Below, in pieces: positions 55,521 to 64,000 of a stretch of 64,000 bases of DNA (positions are counted from its first letter, which is position 1; every line of letters starts with the position of its first letter). The notes beneath the pieces are model-generated. The model saw nothing but the letters and a program-made list of their open reading frames with translations. It was not told where the DNA came from and ran no database searches. This DNA comes from Monarcha castaneiventris obscurior (Eukaryota > Chordata > Aves > Passeriformes > Monarchidae): NCBI GenBank assembly GCA_026261815.1, contig JAMPIT010000348.1:960830-1024829 (forward strand). The letters run 5' to 3'. Made by a program: the position numbers and the translations under genes.

Positions 55521-57390
55521 GTACTGTTCCATTTGCTTTTCTGAACTGAGCCTTCTCAGTGTTCAATGCAATTTATATCTACAGCAAGGCAAAGGATTTT
55601 TCTGGTGCATTTGTTGGGCCAGGATAACAAACCAAGACTACCACCTAGCTGGCGAGGTTGAGGTCTCTTGTGTGGGGACCCACACTCTTGGGAATTCTGA
55701 CACAGCTTTCTCTAAGGAAGTTGTGGAGGTTGGTTAAACTGATTTGGGGGTTGATTTGAGGGTTAAAGAGCCAGATTCAGCAGGTTCAAGTCCTGAAGCC
55801 AATTCTGCAGCTCCTATCTTGTGGGGAACACCACCCCCCAGTCTGTGGTTTGTTGTGGAGAACTGGAATTGGCAGGTTCTAATCCTGAGGGCAATTCTGC
55901 AGCTGCTGTTGTGTGGGGATGGTGTTGTCCCCACGCAGGCTTAACTTTAGGGGAAAACACCTGTCCTGGCTGGCCAGTGCAAAGAAAATGTTTTGTTGAC
56001 CTTCCTTGGTTAATTTGTTATCACCTCTCTCCCCCTGGGGTTGACTTGGACCAAAAATATTGAGATAGGGAGCAACTGGTTAATAAAAAGATGATTGATT
56101 ACCAAAAAAGTGAGTGGTTATCAAAAAAGGCTCTAGGCAGTGGCACTGCTTGCTGCCAAACTCGATCGTGTCCAAAAAGAAAATCGCTGGAACAAAACGA
56201 GCAAACTGATACGGCAAACTGCTCCAGGGCGAAAAGCAGAAACCTACTAAAAGCCTGGGAGCAACTCAAATGCCTAATTCACAGACTGCAACTCTTGCAG
56301 AACTTCTGAAAAGCAGTCTCACTCCCTCCACTGAACAATCAATCGGAGGCAACCCCACTGAAATCCTGTGGGAAACAACAAAAGTGGTCCAACCAGTACT
56401 TCACAGAATAAAAGCTCAAACTTCACCTGAATGAGTTAATGCAATTAGCGGCTTGTTTCACTCTGACAAGGTTTTGCTAGCGAAGTTTGTTCCTTTTCTT
56501 TTTTTTTTTCTAGGAATGTCAAACATCCCTGCAGTGAAGATAAGGAAAACAGTTTGGGAGCAGAAAAACTGCAAGCGGCAAATTCACTTTCTTTTTATAG
56601 GAACCTACCAACACCATGAGATGGTGCTGGGTAAAAACCAGTGAAATGTAGCGTCATTAGACTTGCTTGCATTTTCAGTTTGTTAATGTTTGTAATTTGA
56701 TTGTGTTTTCATTGCAAGTGACTTGCTAGGAAATCAAATACTAGTCAAAGTATTCGACATATCCTTGAGTTTGGTTTTTGTCTAACTTGGTTGTCTTTTT
56801 ACTGAAAAATGGTGTGGCAAAAAGTCTTATGGATGTATAATTTATCTCAACGAGTTTTACTCTGAGAGCTGGTATAAGAATTTACACGTATTTGAAATCT
56901 AAGAAGTATGTACTAACCTTCCCAGTTCTGCCTTGGAAGGCTTCAAAATTGTTATAATTTGGCTAAATTTTTTCCATTTACTAATTAGTGAATTAAAGAA
57001 CCTTAAAAAGACACAAGCAAATGTTACATGAGAAATGACTGAATCCCCCTTCCCAAAGGTGGAGGGGTAGCCATGGACTGCAAATAGGACATGAATAAAA
57101 TACAGAAAAACCTTCTACCAGCTCTCAAACTAATGGGCTGTTGAATTTCCTGCCCTATGTCCTAAAAGAGTATTTCAACTTTGCCTCACTTCTATTTATG
57201 CCAATCTGTGCAGTGACTACAGCACATTCTGCAATGCACATGCTTCTCCCTTGCGGGTGCAGAATAGGATGAGAGCAATTTGCTCACTGAATTTCGAAAG
57301 AAAAAAGCTACTTGAGATGACACAACTAAGTTTAAAAGGGAATTAATTTCATTTCTAATCCCACCAATAATAAAGTCACAGTTTTTATTT
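55521..57390. other. Unassigned, possibly diverged ERV
   Basis: 56090-56440 has repeated near-open frames rich in Lys/Gln/Thr that could be old gag, but I cannot align them. The rest is AT-rich with no gene visible. Confidence 0.3.
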
Positions 57391-57929
57391 TGTGTTGTTA
57401 TGGGTTCGGGAGGATGCCCATGCACAGAAAACTCAAGACACAGTTAGAGTTGCAAAGCAAATCCAGTTTATTAGTCGCGTTAGCAGTAAATACATACCCA
57501 CCCCTGGATGTTGGAGAAGCCACCGAGCAGGAGAAGGAGCTAGAGCATGGTTCCTGAGCGGGAAGGGCAGGAGGGCAGCAGTCCTTCAGGGCATCCCCTG
57601 GATGAAAATGGCGTGCATCATGTCGTCCTCTCCCTCCACCCCAGGACCACACTTTGTATCTCCTCTTCAGGGGTGGCCAGTTTCAGCATCATCTCATGTG
57701 GGGCCAAGTCACAAGATGAGGTCACATCGGCCCCTGATCATACCTCCATGGTAACAGCAGCTTCATTATGTATTGTTTCTCTTTTCCCAGGATAAATCCC
57801 ACCAGGTTACTGATACATAGTTAATCTCACTAAATAACAATAGAGTCATTTTCTGTATTATCTTTGTCGATGTGCACAACCGCGGACCAAATATGTTGGG
57901 CCTCAGACCTGTCTCCTATCCCTGACACA
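57391..57929 (-). mobile_element. Solo LTR of another ERV family
   Basis: The - strand begins TGTGTCAGGGATAGG (57929) and ends ATAACAACACA (57391), with AATAAA (complement near 57468) ahead of a short U5. No polypurine tract or primer site adjoins, and no clean duplication was found. Confidence 0.5.
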
Positions 57930-57984
57930 ACCAGCCACTTGGAACCCTAATGAATTCATATCAGGTGCCAGAGAACCCATTTAT

Positions 57985-58508
57985 TATTTAAATCTGATAA
58001 TTAGGTTACAAGCTGTCTTTGAAATAATAACCAACCAGACAGCTACAGCTCTTGACCTTCTTGCTGACCAATCCACTCAGATGAGGACTGCGGTATTTCA
58101 ACACTGGATGGTATTAGATTATCTATTAGCAGAAAAAGGAGGAGTGTGTAGAAAATTAAGTTACTCAAACTGCTGTTTGCAAGTAGGTGACAATGGAAAC
58201 GTAGTGAGGCGAATAACAAAGGGGATGAGAAGAGTAGCCCATGCACTGGTCCAAACGTGGAAAGGATGGGAATGGGACATGTTTTGTGGTTACCTGGTGG
58301 ACTATGGGTTAAACAAGTGCTTTTTTTCTTCTCATGTGCTGTAGCAATCCTGATCTTTTTACCATGCATGATCCCTCGCTCAGTGCAACTTATTCAACAT
58401 GTGATCAAGGGGATGCAGGTAGTAGCCATGCCTACAGATCCAGAAATGGCTAAGAAAGGACAAGAAATTATGTCACTGCAAATAATTGCAAAACCAAAAA
58501 AGATCTAA
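57985..58508 (+). pseudogene. ERV env transmembrane fragment, copy 2 (CX7CC type)
   Basis: The better preserved copy. A heptad region (LQAVFEIITNQTATALDLL) leads into LDYLLAEKGGVC and C-RKLSYSN-CC, then [15 protein letters not shown], the open part reaching 58340. One frameshift in a T-run near 58327 moves the hydrophobic anchor (AVAILIFLPCMI) and tail into the next frame, ending TAA near 58506. The surface subunit and fusion peptide are not present. Confidence 0.78.
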
Positions 58509-58739
58509 GAACAGAAGATTAAGTCAATGGTAACTGAAGTTTGTAAAGACAATTATGGAAAAAATGAGGGGTTGAAAGGGATGAAAGAAATTTGTCTTTA
58601 CAAACAAACTGTGGGACTGCTAGGTAAGACCAGGTACTGAGAGATGAAAGAACCAACGGGAAGAACCGTAAATTCCATAGGCATTCCACTGATTGACACA
58701 AGGAAAAGAAAAGGGGGGGCTTTATATTAGAAAGGAGAC
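58509..58739 (+). other. ERV 3' untranslated region and polypurine tract
   Basis: Follows env; contains purine-rich runs AAAAGAAAAGGGGGGG (about 58704-58719) and TTAGAAAGGAGAC just before the LTR. Confidence 0.55.
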
Positions 58740-58973
58740 TGTATTGGGTGAGTTAGGAAGCCTGTACTTCTCAAGTACCTCAGCCAATGGGGAAAGAGAG
58801 AAGGAAATGGGGCTGGGAAATTAGGATAAATAGGAGGCTGTGTCCTCTAACAATTTGAGAGACCCCAGGGGAATGCCCCACGGCCTCTCCCTTTATTTGA
58901 ATAAAGTAACAGGACTCCTCTCTCTCCTTTTTGGACATAAACCTCTGGTGTTTGAGGATGAATATTCTTGACA
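58740..58973 (+). mobile_element. Short LTR, copy 4 (3' LTR of the env fragment)
   Basis: 234 bp, TGTATTGGG to TTGACA, with TAGGATAAATAGG as TATA-like box and TTGAATAAAG as poly(A) signal. Same family as copies at 9848, 17305 and 49160; here it is still attached to its env end. Confidence 0.8.
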
Positions 58974-59875
58974 GTGGGAAAGATGAATGATGAATGTGTG
59001 TGTGTATACAGGGGTGCCCATGAGAGTTTGCTGAATGTGTGAGATGGGTTTGAAAAGCATGAATTTCTGATTACTCCTTGTGGATGCCGAAGGCTTGGCT
59101 ACGGAGAGATTTTCCAGCTTTCTGCCAGCGTACGTGTGAAAGTCTTGCGCTCACGCAGAAGCTGGCCGAAAACAGTTAGAGGTTTCTCTAAACCAGTCCC
59201 TTTATCTTGCAGGTGCAGATTGTTATGCAGTCTTGTTATGGTACTGACTGAAGAAATATTTTGAAATAAGTGTTGTAAGGTTCAGCCAATCCCTCTGAGA
59301 GGTGGATGAACAAGGAACCAATAACTTTATACCACTAAGGTATATAAATGAGTTTGTATGTTAATAAAAGGTTCCATTCCTTCCTGGATTATGTCTGTCA
59401 CTTCACTCCGTAACCAAGGCTTCAGCATCCACAACTCCTAGTTGTGTCACAACTACAATCCTAGTTGTGATTGTAGTTTTCTGGGAGGGGATTTGACAGC
59501 TCGAGTTGGGAATGCAAGTTGGTGTTGTGGGGAGTAATGGGGAGGCTAAAACTGTTGTGAATGCTGGAGTGAACCCAGAGTTGTGAGCAGTCCCAGGGGA
59601 GTATGGAAAACTGGATATGGAGCCTCTCCACATTAATCTGAGGTGACCTGGACAGGTGGTGTCCAAACAGCAATACCCTCTTTCAAAGGACGGACAGGAG
59701 GGAGGGAGGGAGGAAGGAAGGGGTTGCAGCCTGTTGCTGAGCTAAAGGCAGGTCTTTTGGAACCGTCTATGTCCCCCTATAACATTCCTATCCTGACAGT
59801 TATGGTGCAGGACCTGAGAACAGTAGGTGAAACTATTAAACCCAGGCACTCCACGGTAGCAGACCCTTATACCAT
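58974..59875. other. Non-coding, with a possible LTR piece and a palindrome
   Basis: 59230-59405 has a TATATAAAT box followed about 25 bases later by AATAAAAG and a CTGTCACTTCA end, an LTR-like arrangement. 59451-59478 is a perfect 10-bp hairpin (AACTACAATC, 8-base loop, GATTGTAGTT). A GGAG microsatellite lies near 59697-59725. Confidence 0.4.
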
Positions 59876-60506
59876 TGTCCTGGGGTGATTTTATGACAAT
59901 ACTGTATTCCCCTATCGCCTGCTTATTGCCCAGAAATGGGTCCTGCAGCTTTAAGCTTGGTCCAGAAGAGGGGGGAGAGAAGCCAGGCAAATGCTTCAGC
60001 GCAGTTTGTATTCAAGGACTCACACACTCCCCCATATTCTCACCGCTGCAGAGCCGAGGGAGCACCTTCCTGCTTTTAGCCAGCCTGTCAGCTGAGGCAA
60101 GGAATTTTCCCAGGACTGCATACCGAAATCCTCCGGAACTTCTTCTTCTTCTTCTGGAACTGTTCGGCCTAGCTGTGATCCAAGAACCAGGTCATCGGAC
60201 CCCGTGGACCAGCAGGGAGGCTGCAGGGATGCCGCATCCCAGCCTTGGACCTCGGCCTGAGCCAGCTACAGAAAAGAACTCTGAATCCAGCAGCTTTCTC
60301 TGCATCAAGGAGGTTTATTATCTAACATTACTCATTTGTTTCCTGTGCCTTGGCAGCACTCTGCTTGTTAAATAAATAGTTTTTTCTCACTTTTACCCAA
60401 GAAATTCCTTTCATATCGGTGGGGGAGGGAGTGCTGAAACCTGACTTCTGGGGAGGAAACATTCCTTCCAGAGCGTTTCCCCGTACACATGTCTCAAACC
60501 GAGACA
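59876..60506 (+). mobile_element. 5' LTR of an ERVL-like (class III) element
   Basis: 631 bp from TGTCCTGGGG to GAGACA, inverted ends TGTC/GACA. AATAAA at 60371-60376. The following sequence (tttgccacccagtgtggggc) is in the primer-site position, but I cannot assign the tRNA. Confidence 0.7.
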
Positions 60507-60784
60507 AAATTTGCCACCCAGTGTGGGGCTTGAGAAAGTGAAAAAAACAGTAATAATTACATTCTGGTTTGAAGCATTTTGTGTTGGGGTACAGTGGTCA
60601 GTAGTCACCATGCTGTTTGATGTAATAATCTCTCTCTGGTCCCTAGGCATGTTTGTCTATTCACAGATGGGTAATTTTGTCCCTGGCATATAACTTTTAC
60701 AGAGCAGGGATATGAACCAGGATTGCTATATTGATGTGCCTTGTAATAATGGTTTATAGAGGTTAACAGAGGTACTGGGAGCTG

Positions 60785-62560
60785 TTGAAAATGTATATGC
60801 TCTGTTGTTTCTCTGTCCTAGTCTTGGTAGCCGGCTTTGGGGGTTTGTTAGTAATTACACCCAGTTGGACAGGGGAAAAGCAGGGGATGATGCTTCCCAG
60901 CCCTTCATCTCCTTCTTCCCCTTCAAATCTGGTGCGTCACCTTTTGAGAATGTTCAGTTCCCCCTGGACGTTAAAGAGACCTTCCTGGTGTTTTATCTGG
61001 TAGGTTTCCTCTATCCAGTCTGCAGCTTGTCTAGAATCAGGGCTGAGATTTCTAGCAGGGCTGACCAGACACCTGCCCCAGGCGTGGCAAATTCTGAATG
61101 GCGTGGGGTATGGGAGGACATAGGCCAAACCTATGAATTCTCTGCCCCAGTGGCCTGGAAGTTGCCCCCTGAACAAATTCAGAACCCAGCTGAAGTGGGT
61201 AAGTACCTGAAAGAGAAGTGCAATGACAACTCTAGTGGGAAGAAACTCACTGCAATATGCTGAGCCCTGGCTAATGCTTACTGCGCACTGCTAGATACTG
61301 AAGGGCAGCAGGTACAGACAGAGAGGCAGGAGGATGAATCTGCAGACACCCCAGTCACTCAGGCTGCAGCTAAACCAGACAGGGAGCCTAAACCAATAGC
61401 AATTGCTCCTGTCCAGAAAAGGAAACACAAAACCAAATCCATTTGCCCAGTGGGTGATGATGGGGAGCCAGGATCCTCACAACCAGCAGAGGAATCAGAA
61501 CCAGAAATCATTATTGAGTCTCTGTCCATAGAAAACCTTCATGGCCTAAGAAAGGATGACACCCGACAGTCTGATGAATCTATATTAAGTTGGTTGGTCT
61601 GCATCTGGGACACCACAGGTGGTAACACAATTCTGGATGATACTGAAGCAAGGCATTTGGGATCCCTGTCACATGATGCGGGTATTGACCAAGGGATGGC
61701 AAGAGGCCCCGAAGCTCTCAGTGTCTGGACATGGCTCTTAAGTGTGAAGGAAAGATACCTGTGCCCAGAAGATCTCCAGGTGCAGCAAACCCCATGGAAG
61801 ACCACAGAACAAGGCATTCAGTGCTTGAGAGAACTGGCAGTGATAAAGATTGTTTTCTCAGGTGACCAAATAATTAAGAGTCCAGACCTGGTAAAATGTA
61901 CACCAGTGATGTGGCTAAAACTTGTACGACTTGGGCCACAAGAATATGCCTCTGCTTTAGCAATGACAAAGTGGAATGAGGGGGATGAGACCATGATTGC
62001 TATGGCGAGGAGGCTCCGGGCATATGCAGATACTGTGCATGGTCCAACACATGCAAGAATCTCAGCTGTGGAAACAAGTCTGTCAGAACGCGTACAGAAA
62101 ACGGAAAACAAGATTGAGGAGACTCACCAGAATCTCAGGAAGGAGATTGAAGAGAACCTTCTCCAAATCTCATTGGTACAGACCAGAGGCCCTGTTACCA
62201 GGAGCAGACGTCCCCCAGCTAGGGAGAGAGGGTACACCCCATGAGCTGAGCTGTGATTCTTCCTGTGTGACCTCGTGGGGAAAACATGAGGAGGTGGGAT
62301 GGAAAACCCACATCTGTCCTGGCAGCATGGGTATGTGAATTGAAGGAGGGCAAGACTCAGAGAGGAAGTTCCACCAGAAAGGAAGGAGCTCCAGTTTCCC
62401 GTAGCCAAGCTGCCAGGCATACTGGAAGGGAAGATGACATGTCCAATCCCCTTGATGAAACCTCTAGAATGTATGCCCAGGGAGGGAGTGATAACCAGGG
62501 GCCCTGCCTCTAGCCAGGTAGAGGCCAGGGAAAACTGCGTCTTTTGGACTGTGTTGGCCT
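60785..62560 (+). pseudogene. ERVL-like gag
   Basis: One frame runs from about 60805 to 62241 with a single TGA at 61261-61263. The N-terminal part is variable and Pro/Lys-rich near 61330-61450. A capsid-like domain follows (WLVCIWDTTGG, TEARHLGSLSHDAGID, MWLKLVRLGPQEYASAL), then a Glu/Lys-rich helix near 62060-62170 and a basic Arg/Pro tail ending at TGA 62242. Coding-like debris continues in other frames to about 62560. Both stops are one C-to-T step from CGA. Gag of this group is recognised from the LTR-gag-protease order and these motifs. Confidence 0.72.
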
Positions 62561-62574
62561 GGCGCATCAGAACC

Positions 62575-62935
62575 ACAGAAATACAAGGCCTTGGTCAACA
62601 CTAGTGCGCAGTGCACAACAATCCCATCGTGACGTGTGGGGGCAGAGTCTGTTTCTATTGCTGGGGTGACAGGGGGATCACAGGACTCGGACCCTGTTGG
62701 AAGCTGAGGTAAGCCTGACTGGAAATGAGTGGAAGAAACATCCCATTGTGACTGGCCCAGAGGCCCTGTGCATTTTGGGCCCAGACTTCCTCCAGAGCGG
62801 GTATTTCAGAGACCCAAAGGGACTCAGGTGGGCTTTTGGAATAGCTGCTGTGGAGACAGAGGGCATTAAGCAATTGAACACCTTGCCTGGACTATCAGAG
62901 AACCCATCTGCAGTAGGACTTCTGAAGGGGGAAGA
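62575..62935 (+). pseudogene. ERVL-like protease with lost active-site Asp
   Basis: The active-site region reads ALVNTSAQCT, with Asn (AAC 62597-62599) where the catalytic Asp is expected, and a TGA follows eight codons later. The flap/C-terminal block (VTGPEALCILGPDFLQSGYF) is in the next frame near 62750. The element stops being recognisable near 62935; no RT is present in the window. Confidence 0.6.
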
Positions 62936-64000
62936 GCAACCATTTCCCCATTTTCTGTTACTTCTATCTTTTGGAAGAGCTCAGGGAAAAAGAATGGAAA
63001 ATCATTCTGAGGCTGTCTTTAGGAATATTACACAAAGATCTTCAAGTACAACTAACTAAAACAAGTCCAAGCACTCTTCAACTTCTTTCTTCCCTCTGCT
63101 ATCTGAGGTATTTGGTACCAGTCCTATTTGCACAAACAGTCTCACTATATGTGTTATTTTCAATGTAGAAAGCAAAACAAAGCAAAAAAGAGACAACATC
63201 TCACAATTCTTAGCATCAGTCATCAGCGGCTCACTGGCTCCTTCTCTTGGGTACTCCTCTGTTTTTTTTGTCACTTTTTCAAAACTGTTTCCATACTGTG
63301 GGACAATTTCACACTTGAAATTCCCTGCTAGTTTCAATTTCTGCATGTTCAGGTGCCTGTTCACAACTAACTTGCAACTTGATCCAGTTCCACAATGCTG
63401 AGCATCATCAGGAAAAAGACAGGGTTAACAATCAGCCAGCCCCCAAACCCTGTATGCTTTATTCATAATTCAACCGTCTGAGCTTTCACTTCACAGCTCT
63501 GTCCTGCCTCGGCTACCTCTCACAATACTATTCCAAGTGTGCAGCCTACACCACCACTCCTTCCTCTGGGGGAGCAGGGGACGGTTCCCTCCCCACCTCC
63601 CCACCATGGTGTGTCTGTGTGTGTCTCTCCCCTGCTTCATACTAGATATGGACAAGACAGCCAGCCCCCCACCGGTACTTCCCAGAGAAGTCTTCAAAGG
63701 CAGTTTTATTTCCACCTGTTCTGCTAGAGCTGACCTTCTATAAACCTCTTGCTTGTAGGATAACTCCCTAGCCTGCTGCCATCTGAGCACTCACAACAGC
63801 TTGTTCCTGGTAACTGCTTTCAACCAGCACAGAATACCCTGGAAAGACTAGAATGCCTCTACCTGCAGAATATTAAGTCATGCCCAAAATAAGTTCTCAG
63901 AGACCCTGACTGAACATGTTTGCATGACTTCATACACAGTCATCTTATGGATTAAACACTTGTTTTACCACCAGTGGTAACCTGGCTGGCCACAGACAAC
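62936..64000. other. No gene recognised
   Basis: Short ORFs on both strands without motifs. The ERVL pol expected here is absent, so the element is truncated or interrupted at about 62935. Confidence 0.4.

Overview
The window is vertebrate nuclear DNA and reads as bird, most likely a passerine. It contains CR1 LINE fragments, several families of avian-type endogenous retroviruses (ERVs), and multi-exon genes with GT/AG introns. It also has p21-activated-kinase-like (PAK-like), Topors-like RING and HSF5-like sequences, families I recall as amplified in songbirds. The ERV load and the number of broken genes suggest a W-chromosome, dot-microchromosome or other ampliconic segment. That placement is inference; nothing in the sequence proves it. 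No bacterial-style operons, CRISPR arrays, rRNA or complete tRNA genes were seen.

Layout. 1-6243: 3' part of a decayed gammaretrovirus-like (class I) ERV on the + strand, its 3' region interrupted by a 1.3-kb LTR in the opposite orientation. 7810-8745 (-): intact RING-finger ORF with a CRE-like promoter cluster. 9848-15898: an LTR, AT-rich blocks around a GC-rich block, a duplicated segment and a minisatellite. 15899-16894 (-): HSF5-like DNA-binding domain with a frameshift and a 60-bp coding repeat. 17305-20402: two ERV fragments in opposite orientations with a nested solo LTR (target duplication GATC). 21.7-22.4 kb: CR1 and LTR debris.

23411-47597 (+) is the most interesting locus. It is a split PAK-like gene assembled here from at least 15 exons. 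It starts with a short hydrophobic exon, lacks a recognisable CRIB domain, carries three phase-0 coiled-coil exons between two PAK-type linker exons, and ends in a kinase domain with a stop, frameshifts and a lost catalytic Asp. A near-complete class II provirus (31117-38727) sits antisense in one intron with a 6-bp target duplication (AAATAC), a tRNA-Lys primer site and a polypurine tract. More solo LTRs, a hairpin-ended repeat pair and CR1 pieces fill the other introns.

47.6-64 kb: a GC-rich block, an ERV 3' fragment (-), a 538-codon repeat-rich ORF of unknown function (50292-51908) whose tail is duplicated 2.6 kb away, a lone tRNA-Leu-type primer site, a solo LTR, a second copy of the CX7CC-type env transmembrane fragment with its 3' LTR, and the 5' half of an ERVL-like element (LTR, gag, protease).

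The cellular genes do not form a pathway. What they share is that they look like members of multicopy families in a retroelement-rich region, some with intact ORFs and some decaying.
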